The notes beneath the pieces are model-generated. The model was not told the origin of the DNA. It did not search any database and worked only from the letters and a program-made list of their open reading frames with translations. Position numbers and translations under genes: made by a program. From assembly GCA_022494885.1 (NCBI GenBank), contig JAGVSM010003825.1, positions 18,472 to 82,471 on the forward strand: DNA of 64,000 nt, in the 5' to 3' direction. This document shows positions 12,978 through 24,700 of this stretch, piece by piece (within the stretch, counting starts at the first letter, position 1; the number at the start of each line of letters is the position of its first letter). Source of the stretch: Micrasema longulum (lineage: Eukaryota; Arthropoda; Insecta; Trichoptera; Brachycentridae).

Positions 12978-14310
12978 GTTAACATTGGTTATAAATACTT
13001 GTATTAACTTTGAAATGCTTTAACTAGACCCATTGCATCAATATGTTTAAGAAACATTAAATGGTTTGAAAATGAATATTGTGTGCGTGTTTTATTTTAT
13101 TTAAGGATTTATTATTTTACAATGAAATATTCGGCATAATTTTAAACCATGCCCTAAGAATACCAAGGGGCGAATCGTCCAAATAAGCGATTACGCACAG
13201 CCTACCATTATATTTGACTTTAGATAATGTTTTATCGTAACAATGGTTATGGGAAAATAAATAAAATAATTATTATGTTTATATATATAATTCGTACTTT
13301 CGTACTTGTAATTGTACGTGTGATGTCACTAAACTCCTAAACGGCTAAACTGATTTACATGCGGTTTTCAGAAAAATGTAGATCTTTGCGCTGCGCGTGT
13401 TCGGAGATATTAAAATATTCAACCGAATCTGTAAAAAAAATGTTAAATGTAAAAGGATAAAAAAAAATTTCATCGACCTACCAGGGTTGCGTTCGACGAG
13501 AATGCACATTAAAAAATTATGGAAGGATGTGGTTTTTTGGTGTTTTAAAAAAGTTTGTTTTTGAAAGTTAAACAACATTCGCTTTTTATGGATCCCAATC
13601 AGACTCTTTCTTTACATTTCTTCCCATTTCTTTTTTTTTTACTGGATTTTTGGTAATACTTAAATAATATTAACTGACATTCAATACACTTTTGAAAATC
13701 GCATTCATGACTAAAGTGCACCCCTGTTGACGAGAAGAGCTGAGTTTGGAATTTGCAAAAAGAATTCTATATTTAAAAATTAATTACTTGATGTTTTGGA
13801 ATTCAACCATAAACAAGTATTTAAGTACCTACATACATTCAATATTCGAATATTAATAAGTTTTAGTATTGGAATTCAATCACAAACAAGTACCAAGGTA
13901 CCTACTTATCAATGAAAAGTCTTTTTCCAAGGTAATAGCAGGCAAGCCAACTTCCGGGCAGGACAACGTCTGTCGGGTCCGCTAGTTTATTATAAATAAC
14001 CACCACCGTTTATCCTGCAAAAAAATATGTCTGTAAAGTGCGTAAGCCCATTCTCAGTGAACGATGAAACTAGCCAATTACCTCAGCTTAATCCTCCATA
14101 CAAAAAAGTACACTATATTTTACCTTTTTAACCCAGTCGTGGTTTTTTAGTACTAAAACAAGCTTGCAGATTACAAATATTATTTGAAGATTCTCTATTT
14201 GGAAACCGTATTTCGATCATTTTTTCCGAAGGATTATTTTTCTTTGATATGATACTTCGACATATAATGTATCACATTGGACATGCGGCGTTCGAAGTGG
14301 CCGTTATTGG
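12978..14310. repeat. Dispersed repeat E, copy 1, split by a Helitron
   Basis: Segments about 13150-13255 and 14015-14285 match, in order, 44790-44890 and 44975-45190 (shared AGCGATTA, TTACCATTATATTTGAC, AACTAGCC). The interrupting DNA is the Helitron at 13279-13985. The start resembles hAT ends (CAGGGGCGAACC in copy 2), but no matching right end was found. Confidence 0.5.
13279..13985 (+). mobile_element. Non-autonomous Helitron
   Basis: The 3' end reads GTCTGTCGGGTCCGCTAG followed by T, the CTAG|T end typical of insect Helitrons. It shares long internal blocks with 59077-59752 (TGATGTCACT, GCGGTTTTCAGA, AGATCTTTGCGCTG). No Rep/helicase ORF. Inserted in repeat E. Confidence 0.7.
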
Positions 14311-14339
14311 CATTATTACGAAGTTATTTTTAAAAGTGA

Positions 14340-14722
14340 GTATATTTGCATGAACATTTAAAGTATCTTCGTCGGAAACCGGTAATTGAACATGTTTATA
14401 AAAAAAATGTCAACATATTTTATTTTTCATAAAGGGAACTTAATTATACTTAGATAAAATTGAAGATAAAATTTTAATTTCCCATCAGGACCCATCCGAG
14501 TTATTTTCGACTGCCTTTAAAGAAAAACAAATAGTTGTGTACATAAATGAGTATATTTGTATGAACATTTAAAGTATCTTTGTCGGTAACCTATAATTGA
14601 ACATTTTTAGAAGAAAAAAATGTATGCATATTCTGCTTTGCACGCAGAAAACTTAATTTTACTTTGTAGATAAAATTAAAGATAAATATTAATTTTCCAT
14701 TGTAATCGGGGCCCTGAGATAC
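14340..14722. repeat. MITE with GGGCCCTG-type end, internally duplicated
   Basis: 'GAGTATATTTG.ATGAACATT' and the following ~130 bp occur twice (14338 and about 14550). The right end TTGTAATCGGGGCCCTG matches the inverted ends of the complete copy at 49216-49455. Confidence 0.5.
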
Positions 14723-14761
14723 CTAGCAATGATTTCTCAGCTTTTTGTCGTATAATATTAT

Positions 14762-16016
14762 GTATTTCACATAGAATTAAGAATAGTCCAGAAACCGCAT
14801 ACGCACATCAAACAGAAGGCGTGTAGTGTCGTTTTAAATTGTAGAAATGCTTCTGGGATCGTCAAGAAACAGGATAGGATCACATTTCATGTGTGAGTAA
14901 CAAATGCATGTGTTAGTAGCAAATGCATTACTCAAAATTTTTATTATGTTTCCACCTGTCAGATTGTCAAAGAAAACAAAATGGACATTTTGTTAGTGTT
15001 GCCAGGGTAGTCAATTTTTTACGCTACTTTTAATTAATAAGAACATTGGTTTTAATTGATTTAGTGGAATTCTAGCTTCCCTGCTGATAAAAGAAGGAAA
15101 ACGGAGTGGATAAAAATAATACAAAGAGTACGGCGAGATGACTTTTGGAAACCAATAAAGCGAAGTATTGTTTGCTCAATGCATTTTGAGGAGAAATGTT
15201 TTTATGACAAAAGATCATTTATCTAAATGAAAAACTCTAATGATTAGTTCTGTTTCTAAAAGGCAATATTACAAAAAGCTTACTCAACAAAGGGGAAATT
15301 AAAACTATCGGGTAGACTGTATTGATATGTTCTTATTGAAAATGTATTATTTACAGGAATGAAGAAATTGGTAAAATGTTTTAATGGACTCTTCATTCGA
15401 AAAAAAACGTTGATGTCTTTCTCTCGAAAATAGTTAAATGGCCATCTTTTGGACAGGGCATAAACTTTCAATTTCTTTATCTTTTATACAACATTCTTTG
15501 AAACCCAGCACCTTGGTATTAATCTGAAAATTTAGTTTAACCATGGATTAACACTTTGCTCATCTAATGAGAGAACTAACGAAAATTTGACCCCTCAGAT
15601 TAAACAACGCCGCGGTGGACATTTGACCAAAATTATCTTTAAATCATCAAATATTATTTAACTGACATAAAAATATCCATTTTATGTAAAATAAAATTTG
15701 TTTTATTTTTTAATTTCAAAGTTCATTAATTCAATTACTCTTATTAAATGACCCCTTACTTATCTACTCTGTTTGTGTCAATCAATGTTTCCGCGTGTAC
15801 AATAAGATTTTAGAGAAATTAACAAATTGATTTTTTAAAAATATCTTATATTTGTGTTATGGTTATATTTTTCGCAATCTGGCAACATTGCGCGATGACT
15901 TCAAATAAGCGCGCGGCGAAAGTGGGGCAGAGTGGGGAAATTTTTTGACACAGTCCGATTTATTCAAATATGATTCTACGCTCCGTCTGGACTATTCTTA
16001 ATTCTACGGTATTTAA
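14762..16016 (+). mobile_element. P-superfamily-like DNA transposon carrying THAP-domain exons (internally deleted)
   Basis: The element proper is 14770-16008. Ends are CATAGAATTAAGAATAGTC and its inverted match at 15990-16008. The 8-bp flanks GTATTTCA (14762-14769) and GTATTTAA (16009-16016) look like a target-site duplication with one mismatch. Inside, a first exon (about 14827-14890) encodes 'NCRNASGIVKKQDRITFH' and stops at a GTGAGT donor. The next acceptor (TTCTAG, 15075) opens an exon, 15076-15226, beginning 'FPADKRRKTEW' with a later 'CSMHF'. The splice phase fits and restores a THAP-like C2CH pattern with the FHVFP block. Known: THAP domains are the DNA-binding part of P-element transposases, and P elements make 8-bp duplications. 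The catalytic region is missing and the exon-1 start is deleted, so it is not autonomous. Confidence 0.75.
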
Positions 16017-16353
16017 TTAAAATGCGTTTTTTTAAGTTCAGACATAAACACAAAATACATGAAAATGAAAAAAGATTATCAAATTAATCATCTTACAATA
16101 GTCGAGGTAATAAAGCTCGCATTACGTTGGTCAGAAAATGGTCCAAGATCTTGTGAAAGATTTGACTCAATGAATATTGTGTTATATAATACACATCTGT
16201 GGATAAATTCAGAAAAATGAAAACACGTCCTGTTTTTCTAAAAATATTTGAACCAAAATCTACGCGCACATCCTACCCCATATATAATGAACGATTATTA
16301 AAAGAAACATTTTACTCCCTGAATTCTGAATTACGTCAATATTCTCTCAAGTT

Positions 16354-16542
16354 TTAAAAATTATTTTCGTATGTCAATAAACAGTTTTGAAATAATTGAA
16401 TTGAAATCTCGTCCCACAATTTCCCTTTCAAATGAATATAACAGAATTCCTTTAACTGTTTTGTATACAATGCTGGCCTTTTCTCTATGTCTTCTAGTAA
16501 CAATTCGTTGACAATATCATCTTCTTGCAGAGAAGCAGCCAT
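16354..16542 (-). pseudogene. MADF-like domain fragment
   Basis: From an ATG at 16542 the minus strand encodes about 62 aa with 'LLLEDIEKRPALYTK' then 'LKGKLWDEISIQ'. The RPxLY...W-x-EI spacing resembles the start of MADF/Myb-SANT-like DNA-binding domains, found in host factors and in accessory genes of Harbinger-type transposons. The frame ends early, before a full domain. The upstream side abuts dispersed repeat B (about 16553-16780). Probably a transposon or processed-gene relic; a real first exon cannot be excluded. Confidence 0.4.
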
Positions 16543-16552
16543 CTTAAATCTC

Positions 16553-16780
16553 GCCCGCATAAATAAAGGTATCAGCTCTTTTAACTTCACAAACATCAAC
16601 AGATGAAAGGGTTGAAGGAGTATAGATGCTCAAATATGGGTAAAATGGTGAATTTTTTACAGTGTGTAAAGTGGCCACTTAAACCAGCCAATGACAGGTC
16701 ATAGGTCATGCCTATACTTCTATATTATCTTTTCTAAAATGTTCTTCGTCACTGTTGTAATAATATGTTAATCTTAAATA
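16553..16780 (+). repeat. Dispersed repeat B fragment
   Basis: Contains CCGCATAAATAAAGGTATCAG, ATCAACAGATGAAAG, GTGTGTAAAGTGGCCACTTA and the trailing CTGTTGTAAT block shared with copies at 21310, 24290, 34390, 50225, 55085 and 60610. Confidence 0.7.
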
Positions 16781-16830
16781 TAACTGCAAAATTCACAACA
16801 TACGTCCGTTCGGTAGGCGTCTGCCGGCAG

Positions 16831-16952
16831 AGTGACAAAAAGTTCCCAGTGAGCGCACTCCCATAGCAATGTACAGGCCGGGTGACAGTCACGTCACGCG
16901 GGAACTTTTTGTCACCGTATTGTCCTGTCGCCACAGTGAGCGCACTTTCATA
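16831..16952. repeat. Paired direct and inverted repeats
   Basis: GTGACAAAAAGTTCCC (16832-16847) is inverted at 16900-16915. CAGTGAGCGCACT occurs directly at 16847 and 16934. GC content is higher than the surroundings. Origin unknown; possibly a MITE junction. Confidence 0.5.
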
Positions 16953-17879
16953 TATCTCCATAGCACTTGTCACAACCAGCGGGGGCTCTTATTTGTTTCA
17001 CTGCACCTCTTCACTTCCTTTCTGGAAATGCTGATTTTCAATAAGGTTCACGATCCACGTGATTTTAGAAACCCGGTGTTGGTGGTTGATCGCAGAGTAA
17101 TAAATATTGTTAGTTGTCAGTTAGTAGTCTTGTCGTTACAAGACAGCTCTTTCTGTCAACTGTGAAAACTGCCCGTTATCTGTCATGGCACCGAAAGCAT
17201 CCACGTACTGCGCATGCTTATGCGCACAGTTTAACCCAGAAACTGCCCCGTGTAAAACAACAAATAAAATGGCCCAAGATTTGGCACAATATTACACAAC
17301 AAACTGCACAGGAACTTCCGTAAGATTTTGACGCATTTACTGACCCGTGTAATACGAGCTTAAGTAGCATATAAATCTTGTTACATTGTTACTGGTTTAA
17401 TGGACATTTTGTGTAGGTACAATGTGTCATTCCACGTGACAGTAAAAATATTTATTATCAATCTTTTAAATACAAAATAACCATTTAAAGTTTAAGGTAT
17501 CGGTGACCCGCAGACATTTTTTAACCCGTGTCAATGTTAGTTTTTCCGCTGAACAATATTGACAAACCTGTCATTCTCTAACTGTACGTCTAATATTTTA
17601 ATAAATGTAATTTACAATCAGTGGTGGTTTCCTTGTAAAGGCCATTCCTCACAGATAACATTGATATTCAATGTTCAGTAAGTTACTCATTATATTACTC
17701 ACTATAATAATAATAATAAATATTTATTAACAATGTGATAAAAACAAAAAATAAAAATATTTCAAAATAACGGTTAATAATAAAACACGGTTAAATGACG
17801 GACTTATTACCACTAGCAATTTCTTACTGTCTGACCAAATACAAATAAAAAAAAAGGATAACTGTACCTCTTAAACATG

Positions 17880-18115
17880 CAAATAGGTCTTCTTCCAAGT
17901 CGGCCCCTCAATGCTGAGGATCGTGATCACCATGAACACTTCTGATTAATCTGTTCCACTCCAGTCTGTCCTCAGCCCGACGAACTGACTCATCAAATTT
18001 AGCCCCGTAGCCACCTTTATTTGATCAGTCCATCTACTATATGGGATTCTACCCCGGCTTCTCCTACCTTCAACTTGGCCAGATATTATTGCCTTTTCTA
18101 GATTGTCTGGCTCAC
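17880..18115 (-). pseudogene. LINE C-terminal relic
   Basis: The minus strand reads 'GRRSRGRIPYSRWTDQIK' then, after a frame slip, 'RRAEDRLEWNRLIRSVHG', ending at CAT-rich DNA coding 'DHDPQH' before a stop. This is the classical tail of an insect LINE ORF2. Confidence 0.7.
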
Positions 18116-18742
18116 ATATAATTGTACATCATACAAGAAATGAACCTTTTGAATTATTCGTATGCGACAGATGCGATAGATCGTAAGACGGCTTTTGACT
18201 GAAAGAATAATATTATGAATGCAATTTTTACTAAAATTGACATTCATTTCGCAGGTAGATACTGGGTACATAATCAAAATTAAAAACTATTAGAAAAATG
18301 GTTCGTGGCATGATTTCATTATCAAATAACGTAAAAGAACACACATTTGCATCATATTATGTAAATGCAGTAAAACGTAAGAAATTTACTAAATTTGTAT
18401 TTTTATACATAGTTTGATTTAAATCAATCACAATTAATTATGCAAGAAAATAAATAACATTAATGACCCATTTCTACAATAGTATTGTTGCGGAATTCCA
18501 TATTCAGAAATGCTTTCACCGAGATACTTAATTTAATACCATTGAGAACCATCGAACAGTTGATCGTATCGGTAATTATGGCGTTTAAGCGTTGCTCGAT
18601 TTTAGTGTTTTGGCTTTAGTAAACAGATTAAATAAAATGGCTGTTTGCGTTTACCACTTTTTTGGTGATAGTAATTCAACTGTTCTAAGTTCATTTCACC
18701 TTAGTAACAACGTTGGAAATATATCAATTGATGCTTTTGAAA

Positions 18743-21700
18743 ATGCAGTGCAAATGCAGTATTTTTCTAATTTTTTTAAACACGTTTGTTTATAGTGCTG
18801 TTTCGCAGACGTACGGAATGGTCTTTAAAGAATCAAGCGTTGGAACCAATCTGGAAGAATATATGAATTTATGGGAAGATTTATTGTACACGATGGAAAC
18901 TAAAACCGTTATTATTTGTGAAGATAAATCCGAAGTTAGACACGAATATTTAAGAAATTTGATAGATATGTTAAATAGCATTGTGGGGATTATAATCATC
19001 AACGACAGAGAAAATCAAACAAAACTCATGATGGACGCTATTTCACTGAAACAGCTATTTTTTATGACATTCGATTCAATGGACGACATGCCGAAAAGTT
19101 TGCTTAACAACAGAGTACTAGAAGGGTCACTTTCGTCTTATTTCGTTTTAGTTACATTCGATTCTGATTTGGGATCTGCGGTCTGCGCAAGCTCGTTTTT
19201 TGACGACGCATTGAAAAGCAAAACACGCGACATATTTCTGATAATTTGGAGAGCGTATCGTATTTTGAATGTATTGATGTTTTTTCCAAATATTTGTGGT
19301 ACGGCGCGATTTTTGACATTCGATCCAGTCTTGCACGAAACAGGAGCAGAAGACGTAGCGATTTTAACTGAGAGTCATATCACTTTTAGGAATTATTCGC
19401 TGTTCAATGAGTACAAAGGATTCAACGGTTACCCGCTCGAAGTTAAATTGTTCGAGCGTATCCCCACGCTGGTAAAAAACCTTTCCGAAGCTTTTCTGTC
19501 CACATATCTGCAAAAGGATATAGCAGAGTGCGGGAACGTGGGAGGGATCGACGGATTTTTGCTAGGGAATATGATGAAGTATCTTAAATTTACGCTGAGG
19601 ATCTCCGCGTCAGCTGATGGCCAGGAATACGGATGGAAGTCAGATAATGGGACTTATACCGGTACTATAGGCGATGTAATATCTAGAAGAGCCGATATCT
19701 CCTTCAATGGCAGGTTCCTGACGGCGTACGGTTCGCCGGATATAGATTTCACCAATCCAATCTACAACGATCAGTTTTGTGTTTTAGTGCCGAAAGCCTT
19801 GCAAATTCCCACATGGATGAACATCTTCCAAGGACTGAGTATGACGGTTTGGGAGCTGAGCATAGCGACTGTTTTCGTCTGCGGAATTGTTTGGTGGCTG
19901 ATGAAGACGCTAAAGATTGGGGAAGAAAAGTTCGCAAGATGCAATAATATAAACTGTTGTAATTATAGCGTGGACACATTCCTGATGATTGTTTCACAGC
20001 CGATAGTGATGCCGACAGTCACCCCAGAGCGAATCTTTATTGCAGCTTGTTTATTCTTCAATATGATTTTGGCAGGAACTTTTCAGGTAAGTTAAAATAA
20101 AATTTAAAGTAATTAAACATGCGTATTATAAAAAAATAATAATAAAAGCCCTTCAGGCGTTCATATTGTCAAATAAATAAATTCGTTTTTATTCTATAAT
20201 CTGGCCAATCTGTGTTCTTTGGGGTTTGATGGAGGAACTCATCAAGTACGTATATGAAAGTTCATACAGACATCTACTGAAGAAATATTCAACAAATCAC
20301 AATTTATGACACCAAAACAATTATACGCTAAAACAATACTCACTTACAGATTCAAAAACTACTCTTATTCAAATGAAAGACATAACCCTTAAAATACAAA
20401 TAATATAATCACTAGATCCTCAACACAAATACAACTCAAACAAATACAAACTAATACCACTTTCGGACAAAAGGATTTTGAGTATTATTATATTAAAATC
20501 TATAACCTACTTCCACTATCTATTAAAACAATTAGTAACAAGAAAATGTTCAAAAAGGCTATAAAAAAATGGATATTGGAGCTAGGTAGAAGTAAAATGG
20601 ATTGTCTCATTCGCCCAAACCAATATTGAATCAACTGCTCCACAAGTGTATAGCTTATGTTAGGTTTTTCGTTTTGTAATACTTAAATTAATAATAAACA
20701 TAAATATGTAGTGTTTAAAACTGTCTGAACATTTTGTTAATTATTTCTGTTTATTAAGTAAGTCTTCTTTGTTTATTCTCAAATGTAAAAATATTTAAAA
20801 AAAATATATTGTTAAGTGTCCTCGGCACGGGTAACCCCAGTGAGGTCACATTATTTTTATTATTAATTATAGTTTGTAAGACAAAAAATATGAATAAATA
20901 AATAAATAAATATCATATGTTAATATAAATGAATGCAGTGAACATGACAAAATTATCATATTTAGCTTTTTTCAGAGCATAAAAGTCCTCAATATGCATG
21001 AGATTCGCATGATATGATAATTTTACGCATTTTAAATAAGGTGTCTCAACAAGTAAAGTACTAAATCAGTATCCTATACCTCATTTGTTGTTTTTTCAGG
21101 AGAAGCTAAAACGACCTCCATGACGGAATTTAATTTTTAATTTCTTTTGTTCAAAATACAAAAATATTTTTTTAATTGATTTATGTGCCTTCAATTATAT
21201 GTACGGATTACTTTGACTAGGAATTAGCTAAATTTGCAATTTAAATACTTTGTATCCATCCGATAATTGTTATTATAAAAATGAGGTCTAAACAGATTTG
21301 AGCACTTTTATAATATGTTCGAATATGGGCAGAATAGTGAATGCTACACAGTGTGTAAAGTGGCCACTTAAACCAGCCATTGACAGGTCGTAAGCCCTGT
21401 AGATGCCTAGACTTATATATTACCTTCTCTTAAATGTTCTTCATCTCTGTTGTAATATCTTAATATAAACAGCTCTCCGGGGAGTTGAATCCAGTCCTTG
21501 TCAACAAAAATTTGGACAAACTCAAAATATTGTTGATAAATCCACCTGGTCCATGAAGAAGTATAGAAATTGAATAAAATAACATTTTCAGGCGTTGCCT
21601 AGTTTGTAGGTGAAATATTTCAATAAGATGAATCTCACCCGTATAAATAAAGGTTTCAGCTCTTTAATTTCATAAACATCAACAGATGAAAGAATTGAAG

Positions 21701-24700
21701 GAATATAGATGTTCAAATATGGGCAGAATGGTGAATTTTATACAGTGTGTAAAGTGGCCACTTAAACCAGGCATTGATAGGTCAAAAGCCATGTAGATGC
21801 CCCGACTTCTATATTACCTTATCTTAAATGTTCTTCATCTCTGTTGAAATATGTTAATATAAACAGCTCTCCGGGGAGTTGAATCCAGTCCTTGTCTATT
21901 AAAATTGGGACAAACTCAAAATGTTGTTGTTATAAATATATTGTTTTCACTTCGGCGAAAAAACAAATACTGTCATTTCAAGCCTAATGGTGGAGTTTCA
22001 AGATGAGAACGGCTGTAGTATTGTCCGATGTCAAAAAGTTAAGATGACATCTGTCGGGAAACGGCAGGAACTTATTTAAGTTCTTATTGAACCAATGTAA
22101 ACGAATATAATAAAAGTCAATCCACCCAAATTTTACAGTGTCGTGTGGATTTAAATGATACGTGCAATAAGCTTTAGGTTACGATAATTTTAATGATTTC
22201 AGGGCTACCTTAATACTGCCTTCAGTACTACGAATTACTACCCTGATATAAACACTCTGTCTGCCCTGGATAAGTCCGGTTTACCAATAGCCACTTCGTC
22301 TAAACTGGACACCATATTCGGTAATGACAACTCGTCCAAGAGTCAGCTTTTGACAAACCTGAAAAAGAAGGTGAAAAAGATAACGACCCCCGCTATAGAC
22401 GAAGCAGCATTCCACCGGCAGGTTTCTGCTGTAGAACGGCGGTAAGTGTTTTAAAAACATAAAATATATGAGAGTTTCATTATTTTTTACCTTGCTTATA
22501 ATATACAAGGTTTATATTAAAAAAAGAGGATTTTTCTACTATTGTATTACATTATTTTAGCTGAACTGTTAGAATCAGGAAGGATATTCTAATGTGGGCC
22601 AATCAGGTACTTCTCAGCATTTGCTCATGTGGAGAGGAAACTCTTCAGGGGAAGCCGGCCTGTTGACAGTTGTCAACCGGCCTTCCGTTCCACTAGAAGA
22701 GTGTTCGGCATTTTGTTCCCTACTTTAGTTTATTTTACCAATTGCCTGCACTATATTTATCGTGTATGATACTACCTCTCGTGTGAGTTCTTTGCTACCT
22801 ATCACCGATGTCGCAAAGATCTTCACCCAGGCTTCGGCAACGCGCCGTAAGGCGGTGAGTGTTGCAACCAGTTGACAGACAGATTATGTGACAAAGGACG
22901 TTAGAGGTCTCGACACGATTCTCATCAGCAGCGTTGCTATTACTACCGATTTTTCGGTAGATCTACCGATTTTAGGAGCAATCTACCGATCTACCGAATT
23001 CTATTGAAATTCTACCGATTTCTATTCTATTTCGCTAAACCGGCTACCATTTCGTATTTAAGTAAGAGAATCAGTTCAATTAATTTGTATAATGTGCATT
23101 AAACCTTATTAAATAAGCATCTAAGGGCGTGAGTTGCACTTTGTTTTGTAATAAATGGGTAGCATTGTTTTAAAGAGCCATTATTTTCGTCAATATTAGT
23201 CAGGCGCTCAACGGAATCAGTTCCGCGGAGAGTAAACTTTTTGCATTTCGGTAGTTTTAAAACGTGCTCGAATTTGTAATGTGATTAAATTATATCTTTA
23301 CTAACAAAAAAGAATTTTATCAATATTGATAATTAACAAAATGTTCAGACAGTTATAAACTTCAAACCTCGGTTGAGGGCCAAAAGCAGAATGGAGTATT
23401 TAAAAAATAATAATTACGTTAAATGTGGTCCAAAATGTAACTTTTTAGACCCCTTTCACTTTGATGTCTAAAAAAATAAAAAACTTCATGCATCATCGGC
23501 CGACTCTAACGTGCATTGGATTTGTAATGTGTCCTTGGCATTTTCGTTTGCAGGTCTGATGCAGCTCTTTTGATACAACTGAAGTATTTGGACCAGAAGG
23601 GAGCGCCATTACTGCATATTGTGGATGAGTGTCCACGGAACTATTATTTGGCCTACATCGTCCACAAGAGTCACCCATTTCTGCCCAATATCAACAGGTT
23701 TCTGCGCAGGACTTGGGAAGGGGGATTCAACGACTTCTGGTGAATACTTTTAATCATCGTCATGTCCCTACCCGCCCCGGTGCATAGGGTACTGCGTTGT
23801 TCCACCAAATGCAGCATATACAATACAATACATAACATACTGGTGGATTTTTTAAATCTCTATGTCTCTCGCGCTTAGTCGCGCTTATAAGCGTGACATA
23901 GACAACTATTGTTTTGATAGTTGCTAATGATATGGTAATAAAATATACACAGGATGCTTCCGCGTTCGTCTGAATCTCTCTGCGATTCTTAATAGTGAAA
24001 ATAGGTTTTCGATCTATATGTATTCAGCTATGGATAAAAAACGCCGGTATATAAATGTATATGTATTTTCTGGCTGCTTGGTGCTGAGGCTTTCGCAAAA
24101 CTTGCACAAATACATTTTTAATGTACAGAATATTGATTTTAAAAATCTTGATAATATATTAAATGTTTTTAGAAATCTCTTTTGGATTAGAGCGAAAAAA
24201 AACAAACTCATATATTTCTTAATTTTTAAAGAAATATGTTGTCTATTCAATATTTTGTGTTCATTATAATAATAATTAATAAAGTGTAATTAACATATTA
24301 CAACAGAGATAAAGAACATTTTAAAGAAGGCAATCTAGGCATCTACAGGGCTTATGACCTGTCATTGGCTGGTTTAAGTGACCACTTTACACACTGTGTA
24401 ACATTCACCATTCTGCCCATATTTGAACATCTATATTACTTCAATTCTTTCATCTGTTGATGTTTGTGGAGTTAAAGAGCTGAAACCTTTATTTATGCGA
24501 GTGAGATTCATCTAATTGAATTATTTCACCTACATACTAGGCAACGCCTGTCCATGAAGAAAGTGTAGAAATTGAAAAAAAAAATTTTTCAGGCGTTGCC
24601 TAGCATGTAATACTTTCATCAAGTTTAATTTGATGCTTCTCCATGGCAATAAGCCTAGAAGTTCTTTTATAGAACCTGGAGACTAAATAATTTGAACAAA

